From contig DAOUEL010000009.1 of NCBI GenBank assembly GCA_034430595.1, forward strand, positions 1-13,819: 13,819 nucleotides of DNA, in the 5' to 3' direction. This document shows positions 1 to 7,688 of the stretch, piece after piece. Under the pieces are notes generated by a model. It was given only the letters and a program-made list of their open reading frames with translations, was not told where the DNA came from and did not search any database. How positions within the stretch are numbered: position 1 is the stretch's first letter; each line of letters starts with the position of its first letter. The DNA is from E44-bin32 sp034430595 (lineage in GTDB: Bacteria; Chloroflexota; Anaerolineae; Anaerolineales; E44-bin32). Both the position numbers and the translations under genes were made by a program.

Positions 1-1785
1 GCCGGGTCGCTCGAGAAAGCCGGGGACTACCTGCTCCGCGCGGGAGACCAGGCACGCCTGGCGTATGCCAATGAAGAAGCAATCGAGTATTACCACCGGG
101 TGCTGCCTGTGTTACGGGAGATGGGAGAGGATGAAACCGCGGTCAAGGTGCTGATGAAGCTCGGCCTGACCTGTCACAGCGCATTCCAGTTTGACGCCGC
201 GCGCGAAGCCTATGATCAAGCATTTGCGCTCGGGAGGGAACTCGGCAAAGTCCAGGCTAGACCCTCCGGACCGTTCTCTGCCAACCCATTAAGGTTTGAG
301 CTGTCTGACATTCCTACCCTGGACCCGACGCTGGCCCCCGACTCTACCTCGATAATGATTATCAAGCAGTTGTTCCGAGGACTGCTCAAGGTGGACCTGG
401 ATCTCAATGTCTCCCCGGATATCGCCAGCAGTTGGGATGTGCTTGATGGTGGTAAGAAATATGTCTTTCACCTGCGTGATGACGTCTATTGGAGTGATGG
501 TGAGCGAGTGAAGGCGAGCGACTTTGTGTTCGCGTGGATGAATATTTTAAACCCTGAAAATCAATCGCCCCTGGATATCTATCTGCATGATATCCAGAAT
601 GCGCGAGCCTACAACCTGGGGGAAATCACAGATCCAGATCGCGTTGGAGTTAAAGCTGCCGATGACCAGACGCTGGTCGTGGCACTCGAGGGACCCTGCA
701 GCTATTTTATGTATCTTCTGACTCTTCCGGGTTCATTTCCCATACCGGAGCATATCGTCCGCCAGGACCCTCAAGGTTGGGCGGCACCGGAGCACATCGT
801 CGGCAATGGACCATTCCTTTTAGAAAGCCTGCAGCCAGGCAATGCACTTATCCTGCAGCGAACCCCGGAATACTACGGGGACGTTTTGGGCAATGTAGAA
901 CGGATCGAGGTCAAGCTGGATCTGGATGTTACCGCTCCAGGAAAATCGATCGAGCGCTACGAGAAGAACGAAACCGATGTCCTTTACCTTCCTCCCATCG
1001 TCATGAGTGAAGCGAAAGCGAAGTGCAGGACATTTTCAGAGGACCTGATCTCCGTCCCGGACCTGACGACTGCCTACATTGGTTTCAACGTGCGGTGCCC
1101 GCCCTTCGATGACCGGCGAGTCCGTCTGGCTTTTGCAATGGCACTCGACAAGAGCTTCATTGCCAATGTATTGATGGATGGGGTGGGCTTTCCAGCGACT
1201 GGAGGTTTCATACCACTCGGCTTGCCGGGACATTCCGACGATATCAGTGCTCCCTTCTCCCCTGATCGTGCACGCGAGTTGTTTAAAGAGGCTGGTTACC
1301 TCTCTGGAGGTGATTTTCCGCCCGTGGAAGCCTTAGCTGGCTCAGCAGCGGCAAGAAGGATGACCGAATATACCCAGGCGCAGTGGCAGGATATCCTGGG
1401 GGTGAATATTCGCTGGAGCGAACCGAACTGGCCGCAGTTTCTGGAAAGGATGCACAGTTCACCCCCCAATGTTTATGGGATGAGCTGGATGGCGGACTAT
1501 CCCGACCCGGACAACTTTCTCAGGACGGGCTCATGGCTTACCGAGACCGGCTGGCGAAACAAGGAGTTTGAAGAGCTTGTGATGGAAGCCCGGCGCGTGC
1601 CTGACCCTGCGAAACGCGTCAGCATGTATCGGCAGGCCGAGAAGATCCTGATGGGCGATATGCCAATCATCCCGTTGCTATATGGCCGCACCCATTACCT
1701 ATTCAAGCCATGGGTGAGGGCGACTCCATTTTTCTCCTCGGGAGCAACCCCGAACTTTGAGGATTTCATCATCCATCCCCACTGA
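1..1785 (+). CDS. TPR-like helical region fused to family 5 solute-binding domain (5' end outside window)
   Basis: The reading frame is open from base 1, so the gene starts upstream; 594 residues are visible. Residues 1 to about 83 are helical and TPR-like (motifs AGDQARLAYANEEAIEYY and FDAAREAYDQAFALG), of the kind that follows the ATPase core in large AAA/STAND regulators. After a short linker (84-94), residues 95-594 match the peptide/nickel solute-binding family (SBP_bac_5): opening LSDIPTLDP, then a LRDDVYWSDGERVKASDFVFAW block, GNGPFLLES, FDDRRVRLAFAMALDK, and a PIIPLLYG end. Such domains normally sit at the N-terminus of an exported lipoprotein. Here there is no signal peptide or lipobox before the domain, so it is probably cytoplasmic and used as a ligand sensor rather than for import. 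That role is inference. No permease or ATPase gene lies downstream. The domain call is firm; the upstream module cannot be seen. Confidence 0.9.
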   Translation, partial: AGSLEKAGDYLLRAGDQARLAYANEEAIEYYHRVLPVLREMGEDETAVKVLMKLGLTCHSAFQFDAAREAYDQAFALGRELGKVQARPSGPFSANPLRFELSDIPTLDPTLAPDSTSIMIIKQLFRGLLKVDLDLNVSPDIASSWDVLDGGKKYVFHLRDDVYWSDGERVKASDFVFAWMNILNPENQSPLDIYLHDIQNARAYNLGEITDPDRVGVKAADDQTLVVALEGPCSYFMYLLTLPGSFPIPEHIVRQDPQGWAAPEHIVGNGPFLLESLQPGNALILQRTPEYYGDVLGNVERIEVKLDLDVTAPGKSIERYEKNETDVLYLPPIVMSEAKAKCRTFSEDLISVPDLTTAYIGFNVRCPPFDDRRVRLAFAMALDKSFIANVLMDGVGFPATGGFIPLGLPGHSDDISAPFSPDRARELFKEAGYLSGGDFPPVEALAGSAAARRMTEYTQAQWQDILGVNIRWSEPNWPQFLERMHSSPPNVYGMSWMADYPDPDNFLRTGSWLTETGWRNKEFEELVMEARRVPDPAKRVSMYRQAEKILMGDMPIIPLLYGRTHYLFKPWVRATPFFSSGATPNFEDFIIHPH

Positions 1786-1893
1786 GGCCCGCGAGATAGG
1801 CGAAAGAGATTACGAGCATTAAAATCGGTCATAATTAGTGAAGACGATGTCAGCCGCCGGTACCATCAGGATGTTATTGAGGGAAGGCTTTGC

Positions 1894-3129
1894 ATGACTA
1901 GGATACGGATAATGGACGGGCGCCAGATCCTGCTCGGCGTGACCGGCTCGATCGCTGCTTATAAGGCGGTTGAACTGGCCTCGATGCTCACCCAGGCCGG
2001 CGCGCAGGTGGACGTCGTCCTGAGCGCGGCGGCGCGCCAGTTCGTCACCCCGCTCACCTTTCAATCGGTGACCGGACGACGGGCCTATGGCGAGGCCGAT
2101 CTATGGGGGGACGAAGCGCATGTGCTGCATGTTGGCCTGGGGGAGGCGGCGGATCTATACGTCATCGCGCCGGCGACGGCCAATACGATCGCCAAGCTCG
2201 CCACCGGGCAGGCCGACTCGCTGCTCACGCTGACCGCGCTGGCTGCCCGCGGCCCAATTCTGATCGCGCCGGCGATGGATGTCGGCATGTATGAACATCA
2301 AGCAACTCAAGATAACGTAAGGACCCTCCGCGAGAGGGGGGTTATTTTCGCCGGACCGGCGGAAGGCCGCATGGCCTCCGGATTGATCGGAATGGGGCGC
2401 CTGCTCGAGCCCGAAGAATTGTTCGGGCACATCCGGCAGGCGCTCGGCCGGGATGGTCCGCTGGCCAGCCGGGTGGTCGTCGTCACGGCCGGCGGCACGC
2501 AGGAAGCGTTCGACCCGGTGCGGGTGCTGGCGAACCGTTCCTCCGGAAAGCAAGGCTATGCCCTGGCGCAGGCTGCGCTTGATCACGGGGCGCAGGTGAC
2601 GCTCATCTCGGGACGGACGTACCTGCCCACACCGGTTGGCGCTGAAAGGGTTGATGTTATCAGCGCTGCCGAGATGCGTTCTGCGGTGGTGGATGCCATG
2701 AGTGGGGCTGATGTGCTCTTGATGGCGGCTGCTGTTGCCGATTTCCGGCCGGCTGGCCCGAGCCCGGTGAAGATCAAACGCAGCGAGGGTATTCCCCCGG
2801 TGACGCTGGAAGCAACGGAGGACATCTTGGCCGAGGTTGTTAAAAACCGGCGGACAAGCGGACGGCCAGAAGTGATTGTGGGATTTGCGGCCGAGAGCCA
2901 GGACCTGCTGAAGAACGCACGCTCCAAGCTAGAGGAGAAAGGTGTCGATCTGATCGTGGCAAATGACATCAGCTCGCCCGAGGCGGGCTTCGAGGTGGAC
3001 ACCAACCGAGTCACGCTCCTTGATTCGAACGGCGCTCAGGAACTGCCGCTCACCTCCAAAGCAAATGTGGCTGAGGCCGTACTTGAGCGCGTGATTGGCA
3101 TGCTGGCCGCGAAGTCGCCTACCAGCTGA
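1894..3129 (+). CDS. coaBC: Bifunctional phosphopantothenoylcysteine decarboxylase / phosphopantothenate-cysteine ligase
   Basis: Catalyses two consecutive cytoplasmic steps of coenzyme A synthesis: joining cysteine to 4'-phosphopantothenate, then FMN-dependent decarboxylation to 4'-phosphopantetheine. At 411 residues it has the usual fused length. The decarboxylase half (about 10-190) shows GVTGSIAAYKA, the catalytic-type His79 in HVGL, and the flavin-site PATANT (93-98). The ligase half (about 195-405) shows VTAGGTQEAFDPVR, NRSSGKQG, AAAVADFRP and GFAAES. Two usual decarboxylase signatures are altered: PAMN reads PAMD (Asp129), and the ACG-type flap reads ASG (Ser162); see findings. The start at 1894 is preceded by GAGGGAAGG (1879-1887); the next ATG (1912) lacks such a site. 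The 108-base gap upstream has only a weak -10-like CATAAT (1830-1835). The DUF72 gene follows after 5 bases, so co-transcription is likely. Confidence 0.96.
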   Translation: MTRIRIMDGRQILLGVTGSIAAYKAVELASMLTQAGAQVDVVLSAAARQFVTPLTFQSVTGRRAYGEADLWGDEAHVLHVGLGEAADLYVIAPATANTIAKLATGQADSLLTLTALAARGPILIAPAMDVGMYEHQATQDNVRTLRERGVIFAGPAEGRMASGLIGMGRLLEPEELFGHIRQALGRDGPLASRVVVVTAGGTQEAFDPVRVLANRSSGKQGYALAQAALDHGAQVTLISGRTYLPTPVGAERVDVISAAEMRSAVVDAMSGADVLLMAAAVADFRPAGPSPVKIKRSEGIPPVTLEATEDILAEVVKNRRTSGRPEVIVGFAAESQDLLKNARSKLEEKGVDLIVANDISSPEAGFEVDTNRVTLLDSNGAQELPLTSKANVAEAVLERVIGMLAAKSPTS

Positions 3130-3134
3130 GGGTC

Positions 3135-3956
3135 ATGGCGGAGACACAGGGGCGGCTATACCTGGGCACACAGGGGTTTTCATTCGACGATTGGGTCGGC
3201 CCATTCTACCCGGCAGGCACACCACGCCGGGCTTATCTGGAAGCGTACGCCAAGCGCTTCAAGGCGGTCGAGATCGATTCGACCTTCTATGGCGCGCCAC
3301 GTGCGACCGCCGTCGCTGGCTGGCGCCAGCGCACTCCGCCAGATTTCCGCTTCGCCGCCAAGTTTCCCCGGCTGATCACCCACGATAAAAAGCTTGAGGA
3401 CGCAGGTGGCGACGCCGAAGCGTTCGTAGGGACGATGCAGGCGCTTGAGGAAAAGTTGGCGGTGCTGACGCTGCAGTTTGCCTATGATTTCACACCCGAC
3501 CTGCGCTACCGCTTGGAAGATTTCCTGGCCAACCTGCCCGAAGGACCGCGCTACGCGGTCGAGGTGCGCAACCGCGCTTGGCTGACGCCGGATTTCGGCG
3601 AAATGCTTTCCGAGCACAACGTGGCCATCGTGCTGCAAGACCTGCATTACATGCCGCGCCTGGATTGGATTACAGCCGATTTCACCGTCATTCGCTGGCT
3701 GGGACGACGTAAGGATATCGAACAGTTCGATCGAATTCAGATCGATCGCTCCAAGGAGCTGGCTGCGTGGGCCAAGCGGGTGCGCGTATTTCTCGCCGCT
3801 GGAGTCGACGTTTATGGCTTTTTCAACAACCATTTCGCCGGCCACAGTCCGGAAAGCGTGCGCCAGTTCGCTTCGCTGCTCGGTGTACAGGCTGATTTTG
3901 GAGGGGGTCCGGCAGTCCCCGGTGAGCAGATTTCCATGGAGCTGGACGATGATTGA
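3135..3956 (+). CDS. DUF72 (YecE-like) family protein
   Basis: A 273-residue member of the DUF72/YecE family, predicted TIM-barrel proteins of unsettled function. Signatures run in family order: LGTQGFSFDDW at 10-20, FYP at 24-26, AVEIDSTFYGAP at 44-55 (family E-x-x-x-TFY with Glu46), FRFAAKFPRLITH at 71-83, EVRNRAW at 143-149, and GFFNNHFAGHSPESV at 228-242. The domain begins almost at the first residue, which supports ATG 3135. The likely ribosome site GAGGG (3128-3132) overlaps the coaBC stop codon, so translation is probably coupled to coaBC. The 3' end overlaps the AlkD-like start by 8 bases. Pairing with a DNA alkylation repair gene hints at nucleic-acid or nucleotide chemistry, but that is inference only. 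Family assignment is firm and function is unknown. Confidence 0.94.
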   Translation: MAETQGRLYLGTQGFSFDDWVGPFYPAGTPRRAYLEAYAKRFKAVEIDSTFYGAPRATAVAGWRQRTPPDFRFAAKFPRLITHDKKLEDAGGDAEAFVGTMQALEEKLAVLTLQFAYDFTPDLRYRLEDFLANLPEGPRYAVEVRNRAWLTPDFGEMLSEHNVAIVLQDLHYMPRLDWITADFTVIRWLGRRKDIEQFDRIQIDRSKELAAWAKRVRVFLAAGVDVYGFFNNHFAGHSPESVRQFASLLGVQADFGGGPAVPGEQISMELDDD

Positions 3957-4755
3957 TCCAGGAACAATTGAGTTCACTGCATCTGAGAACGGGGACCCGG
4001 AACAGGTTCTGCTCCAGTTGGACCAGGCGCTGAGCGCTCTCGCAGGAGATGAAGAATACAAGTTGGGCATGCATACAATCGTCCCGGGTGCGGGCGATGT
4101 TATCGGCGTACGGGTCCCGGATCTCAGGACACTGGCCTCCCGCCTTGCATTGGTCTTCAAGGGCCGACCGGCTTCCTTAGTCGCGCTTGCCCGGGCGTGC
4201 TGGGGACGAGGCAGCCGTGAACACCGCATGATCGCACTGTTCACGCTGGCGGGTATGAAAAAGCTGCCGTCGCAGGAACGCTGGTCCCTGGCGGAGGCGT
4301 TCTTACCCGATGTGCAGGATTGGGAGACCTGCGACCAGCTTTGCGCTGCTCTGTCAGGTCAAGCGCTGGCTGAGAATGCCGAATATATGGATCAGCTTGA
4401 AGATTGGGCCGGGAATGATAATTTCTGGGTCAGGAGGGTTGCGATCGTCTCCACCGTTCTCCTGCGCCGAGGGAAATTCGATCGTGCATTAGCCCGCTCC
4501 CTCAACGAGCGGACACTGAGGTTGTGTGAGCGTTTGCTCGACGATGAGGAGAAATACATCCGCAAGGCTGTTGATTGGGCGATACGCGAGCTGATCAAGC
4601 GTGACTACGAACTCGGGCGCGAATTCCTGCTGGAAAGGGCTTCCCGGCAGCCCGGACATCCAGAACGGGCGACGCTCAAGCTGGCTGCCAAAAAATTGCA
4701 TCCCGCAGATCAAGCCCGCTTCCTTGATATGCTCGCAGTGGGCAACTCTCGCTGA
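3949..4755 (+). CDS. AlkD-like DNA alkylation repair glycosylase (HEAT-like repeats)
   Basis: A 268-residue cytoplasmic protein of the AlkC/AlkD family, which excises N3- and N7-alkylated purines using stacked HEAT-like helical repeats. Motifs that match the AlkD active cleft are present: Trp125 and Asp129 in DWETCD (same spacing as Trp109/Asp113 of Bacillus cereus AlkD), the FWVRRVAIV helix with Arg162/Arg163, and YIRKAVDWAIRE with Trp210 in the position of Trp187. Length fits the family. I start it at ATG 3949 because GGAG (3938-3941) lies 7 bases upstream and the family fold begins soon after. The frame is open further up, to 3814, but that part lies inside the DUF72 gene and has no family character. 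The 8-base overlap with DUF72 indicates translational coupling. It ends 7 bases from the convergent LON-domain gene. Confidence 0.92.
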   Translation: MIDPGTIEFTASENGDPEQVLLQLDQALSALAGDEEYKLGMHTIVPGAGDVIGVRVPDLRTLASRLALVFKGRPASLVALARACWGRGSREHRMIALFTLAGMKKLPSQERWSLAEAFLPDVQDWETCDQLCAALSGQALAENAEYMDQLEDWAGNDNFWVRRVAIVSTVLLRRGKFDRALARSLNERTLRLCERLLDDEEKYIRKAVDWAIRELIKRDYELGREFLLERASRQPGHPERATLKLAAKKLHPADQARFLDMLAVGNSR

Positions 4756-4762
4756 TCGGGCA

Positions 4763-5413
4763 CTAATTCAATCCGAAAGAGCCCACACCTTCATCGGGAC
4801 CGCTGGCGAGAAGCGCCGGCAGGAGGGCCAGTTCGCGCATCAGTTTCCTCTGCAGGACTTGCAGCAGGATCCCCAGGTCGTCCAATTCAAGCAAAGCCTG
4901 CTTCTCGTCCAGCGGCAGCTGCAGCAAGGAACATACACGGTAAGCCAGCCCCTGCCAGTCGTCGGGCAGCTCGAGGACTGCATCCTGCCCGAGGTACTTC
5001 AGGGAACGCGCATAGCGCAGTAGTCGGTCTGCAACGCCGGCCGCAGACAAACGCAGGTCGCTCGCCGGGCCTTCATGCATGGTCCGGTACTCAACCCGGG
5101 CGACAAGGTAAGGCTGGTCCTGTTCGATTGAGGTGATGTTAAAACGCTCCTGCCCGATTGCGACCAGGCTGGTGCGCCCATCGGCCAGCGGTTGGACCTG
5201 ATGGATCAGCGCACGGCAGCCCGTCCGGTAGGGCTCAGGAGTGGGGCCGTAGGCCTCCACGCCACGCTTGATCAGGACCACGCCGAAAGTGTGATCACCC
5301 GCCAGGCTACGCTGCAGCATGTCCTTGTACCTGGATTCGAAGATTTGCAGCTGCAGCGGCATGCCGGGGAAAAGCACGCTGTAAAGTGGGAAGAGTGGCA
5401 GGAGATCGGTCAT
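4763..5413 (-). CDS. Stand-alone LON substrate-binding (N-terminal) domain protein
   Basis: 216 residues that match the N-terminal substrate-binding domain of Lon proteases (PF02190) with no AAA or peptidase domain attached. The hallmark opening is clear: LPLFPLYSVLFPGMPLQLQIFE at residues 5-26, split as LPLFPL then VLFPG then IFESRY. Further family pieces are FGVVLIKRG near 49-57 and CRALIHQVQPLADGR near 72-86. It probably binds unfolded or specific protein substrates in the cytoplasm; no catalytic role is visible. I choose ATG 5413, with AGGG a few bases upstream, over an in-frame GTG at 5434 whose extra seven residues do not look like the family. Its promoter would lie in the divergent gap before the kinase-family gene; a TAGAAT-like -10 is at 5450-5455, weakly supported. 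Confidence 0.92.
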   Translation of the reverse strand: MTDLLPLFPLYSVLFPGMPLQLQIFESRYKDMLQRSLAGDHTFGVVLIKRGVEAYGPTPEPYRTGCRALIHQVQPLADGRTSLVAIGQERFNITSIEQDQPYLVARVEYRTMHEGPASDLRLSAAGVADRLLRYARSLKYLGQDAVLELPDDWQGLAYRVCSLLQLPLDEKQALLELDDLGILLQVLQRKLMRELALLPALLASGPDEGVGSFGLN

Positions 5414-5580
5414 AGGACCCTGGCGCGAATGCACAAGGTGTGGGACGTGATTCTAACACCTCCCTACCTGGACCAGGCTGTGAAGCCAGGATGGTGACCG
5501 AAAAAATCATCTTCGGGGTGGCTGTCTGTGCTACCATTGACGTTATCTTGACCCCTTAACCACGGACGGCGGAGGATGCA

Positions 5581-6066
5581 ATGGACCTGTTCACTGTCAC
5601 GATTGAGAAGCCCGAATCGGTCAATCTGATCTTCGGGCAGTCGCACTTCATTAAAACAGTTGAGGACCTGCACGAAGCGCTCGTCGGCGCGGTTCCGGGG
5701 ATCGAATTCGGTTTGGCCTTCTGCGAGGCTTCAGGACCAGCGCTGGTGCGGACAAGCGGGACCTCACCCGATATGATCCAGTTGGCAAAAACGAGCGCGC
5801 TCTCCATCGCGGCCGGACACAGTTTTCTGATTTTTTTGAAGAACGCGTTCCCGATAAATGTGTTGAACGCCGTGAAAGCCGTTCCCGAGGTATGTCGAAT
5901 CTTCTGCGCAACAGCCAACCAGGTCGAGGTGGTCCTCGTCGAGAGCGGTGAAGGGCGGGCCGTGCTGGGCGTGATCGATGGTTGTTCGCCGAAAGGCGTG
6001 GAAAACGAGACGGAGGTTGCTGAACGTAAAGCTATGCTGCGCAAGTTCGGGTACAAACTGGGATAG
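5581..6066 (+). CDS. Adenosine-specific kinase family protein (PF04008)
   Basis: A 161-residue full-length member of the small 'adenosine-specific kinase' family, known mainly from archaea and deep-branching or environmental bacteria and named from an adenosine-bound structure; the cellular reaction is not well established. Visible conserved stretches are FGQSHFIKTVEDLHEAL (18-34), GLAFCEASGPALVRTSG (44-60), AAGHSFLIFLKNAFPINVLNAV (77-98), FCATANQVEVV (108-118) and GVIDGCSPKGVE (130-141). The start is set by GGAGG at 5571-5575, five bases before ATG 5581. It is divergent from the LON-domain gene and is followed after 23 bases by the P1 peptidase gene, so it is likely the first gene of a three-gene operon ending at 7610. 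No convincing -35/-10 pair was found in 5414-5580. Confidence 0.9.
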   Translation: MDLFTVTIEKPESVNLIFGQSHFIKTVEDLHEALVGAVPGIEFGLAFCEASGPALVRTSGTSPDMIQLAKTSALSIAAGHSFLIFLKNAFPINVLNAVKAVPEVCRIFCATANQVEVVLVESGEGRAVLGVIDGCSPKGVENETEVAERKAMLRKFGYKLG

Positions 6067-6089
6067 CGCTCTGTCTGAGGTGGTTCAGT

Positions 6090-7121
6090 ATGACTGAGAG
6101 TACAGGCTCAATTACGGACGTGCCGGGCATTCTAGTCGGGCATGCCGATGACCCGCAGGCGCTGACCGGCTGTACGGTCATCCTGTGCATGGATGGCGCG
6201 GTCGGGGGCGTCGATCAGCGGGGCGGATCACCCGGGACGCGCGAGACGGATCTGCTGCGGCCACTGCATCGGGTCGAACGGGTGCATGCCGTCCTGCTCG
6301 CCGGTGGATCAGCATATGGACTAGACGCAGCTGGAGGTGTGATGCGCTTCCTGGAGCAGGCCGGCGTCGGCTTCGACGTTCGGGTGGCCAAAGTTCCCAT
6401 TGTGCCAGCGGCGATTCTGTTTGACCTCGACCTCGGATCGGCGGATGTGCGCCCGGATGCGGCGATGGGGTATGCCGCCTGCCAGGCAGCGACGAACCAG
6501 CCGCCGGCAGAAGGCAATGTAGGCGCCGGTATGGGCGCCAGCGTCGGCAAAATACTTGGGCCGGGCGCGGCGACGAAGGCCGGGCTGGGAACAGCATGTA
6601 TCGATCTTGGCCGGGGCGTCCGGGTAGGTGCGATCGTAGCCGTCAACGCTCTGGGCGATGTCATTGACCCGTCCGACGGGTCCATCCTGGCCGGGACCCG
6701 TTCTACCCGCATCGGTCCCTTGAAAGTCGGCCGGGGAGGGCAGTTTGCCAATACGTTGGAGTTGATGAAACAGGCACCAGGCAGGCTCGCCCTTCGCCTC
6801 GCTGGGCGTGGAAACACGGTGATCGGCGTGGTTGCAACCAATGCCAGCCTGGACAAGAACGAGGCCAATTACGTGGCACAGATGGCGCAGGATGGGATTG
6901 CCCGGACAATCCGCCCGGCGCATACCGCCTACGATGGCGATACGATCTTTGCCCTCTCGACCGGCTCGAAAAAGATGGATGCCAGCACGGTCGGCGCCTA
7001 TGCCGCCGAGGTGCTGGCGCAAGCGATTGTTCGGGCTGTGAATCAGGCAGATGCGGCCGGTGGCCTGCCGTGCGCCGCTGATCTGGCTCAAGGACAATCC
7101 CTGACCCGGGCTATGGATTGA
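6090..7121 (+). CDS. P1 family (S58, DmpA-like) self-processing aminopeptidase
   Basis: A 343-residue protein of the DmpA/P1 peptidase family, enzymes with an Ntn-hydrolase-like fold that cleave themselves into two chains and then release N-terminal residues from small peptides, amides or esters. Signatures: ITDVPGILVGHADDP (8-22), GCTVILC (27-33), RGGSPGTRETDLL (44-56), HAVLLAGGSAYGLDAAGGV (66-84), and NVGAGMGASVGK (143-154). The expected autocleavage site lies in KAGLGTACI, between Gly167 and Thr168, so the nucleophile would be Thr rather than the Ser of DmpA. No signal peptide is visible, so it is probably cytoplasmic. GAGGTGG at 6077-6083, six bases from ATG 6090, supports the start. It sits 23 bases after the kinase-family gene and 48 bases before the bactofilin gene. 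Confidence 0.93.
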   Translation: MTESTGSITDVPGILVGHADDPQALTGCTVILCMDGAVGGVDQRGGSPGTRETDLLRPLHRVERVHAVLLAGGSAYGLDAAGGVMRFLEQAGVGFDVRVAKVPIVPAAILFDLDLGSADVRPDAAMGYAACQAATNQPPAEGNVGAGMGASVGKILGPGAATKAGLGTACIDLGRGVRVGAIVAVNALGDVIDPSDGSILAGTRSTRIGPLKVGRGGQFANTLELMKQAPGRLALRLAGRGNTVIGVVATNASLDKNEANYVAQMAQDGIARTIRPAHTAYDGDTIFALSTGSKKMDASTVGAYAAEVLAQAIVRAVNQADAAGGLPCAADLAQGQSLTRAMD

Positions 7122-7169
7122 CACTCCGGGGTTCAGGCTTTATGCTCCGGATCTCGCCAGGAGGAGACA

Positions 7170-7610
7170 ATGTTTCGCAGGGCAGATGATCGACCACGCC
7201 AGCAGGAATCACAACCCGAACGGGTCGACTCCGTGCTTGGATCGGGTCTGACGCTTCAAGGTGGACTGTCTGGAACTGGCGGCGTACGCATCGATGGCGC
7301 CTTCGACGGGGAAATTGCGCTGCGTGGGATTGTCGTCATCGGCGAGAGCGGACGAGTGACCTGCGAGCTGCTGCGGGTCTCGACCCTGATTATTTCCGGT
7401 TCATTGAAAGGCGATGTAATCGCCCATCGGGTAGAGATAACGAGCAGCGGCCGGGTGTGGGGGGACGTCACGACCAGCGCTTTCTCGACCCAGGAGGGGG
7501 CATTCCTGCGGGGCAAGATCACCATGGAAGAAGAAGTCGACCTCGGGTTGGGCCCGGAGGAAGAGGATCAGGACAAGGGCGAAACCGAGCATGATGAGAA
7601 TGGCGAGTGA
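7170..7610 (+). CDS. Bactofilin (polymer-forming cytoskeletal protein)
   Basis: A 146-residue bactofilin. The core (about 20-118) is a short beta-helix made of repeated hydrophobic/glycine turns: LTLQGGLSGTGGVRIDGAF, GEIALRGIVVIGESG, SLKGDVIAHRVEITSSG, GRVWGDVTT and GAFLRGKITM. It is preceded by a polar tail of about 20 residues and followed by a very acidic tail (119-146). Bactofilins polymerise without nucleotide and act as membrane-linked scaffolds for cell shape or envelope enzymes. A perfect AGGAGG at 7159-7164, five bases before ATG 7170, predicts strong translation. It is probably the last gene of the operon, since an intrinsic terminator starts 30 bases after the stop. No M23 peptidase partner gene is nearby, unlike some bactofilin loci. 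Confidence 0.93.
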   Translation: MFRRADDRPRQQESQPERVDSVLGSGLTLQGGLSGTGGVRIDGAFDGEIALRGIVVIGESGRVTCELLRVSTLIISGSLKGDVIAHRVEITSSGRVWGDVTTSAFSTQEGAFLRGKITMEEEVDLGLGPEEEDQDKGETEHDENGE

Positions 7611-7640
7611 CGGAACAAAAGCTCAACCGGTTTATCCGGC

Positions 7641-7672
7641 GCCCGGCCTGCGAACCGGGCATTTTCATTTTT
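7641..7672 (+). terminator. Intrinsic terminator after the bactofilin gene
   Basis: Perfect 6-base stem GCCCGG (7641-7646) with CCGGGC (7655-7660), an 8-base loop, then a T-rich tract ATTTTCATTTTT (7661-7672). The T tract is on the plus-strand side only, so it ends the plus-strand operon and not the convergent minus-strand genes. Confidence 0.78.
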
Positions 7673-7688
7673 AAAGCATACGTATCGA

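Noticed and set aside
3814..3948. Upstream 45-codon extension of the AlkD-like frame
   Set aside because: It lies wholly inside the DUF72 gene, has no ribosome site, and encodes nothing like the family; ATG 3949 has GGAG at the right distance.
3180..4244. A 354-codon open frame on the minus strand opposite DUF72 and the glycosylase gene
   Set aside because: It is antisense to two genes with clear family motifs, has no family character, and is expected from G+C-rich codon use.
4802..4822. Imperfect hairpin after the glycosylase stop as a terminator
   Set aside because: It lies in the LON-domain coding region, has a mismatch and no T tract.
6215..7124. Several long minus-strand frames opposite the P1 peptidase gene
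   Set aside because: Shadow frames of a high-GC gene with strong plus-strand signatures.
7131..7148. A stretch resembling the -35/-10 area of the E. coli lac promoter before the bactofilin gene (CAGGCTTTATGCTCCGG)
   Set aside because: Only a short chance likeness, and spacing does not give a proper -10; the gene is adequately explained as part of the operon.
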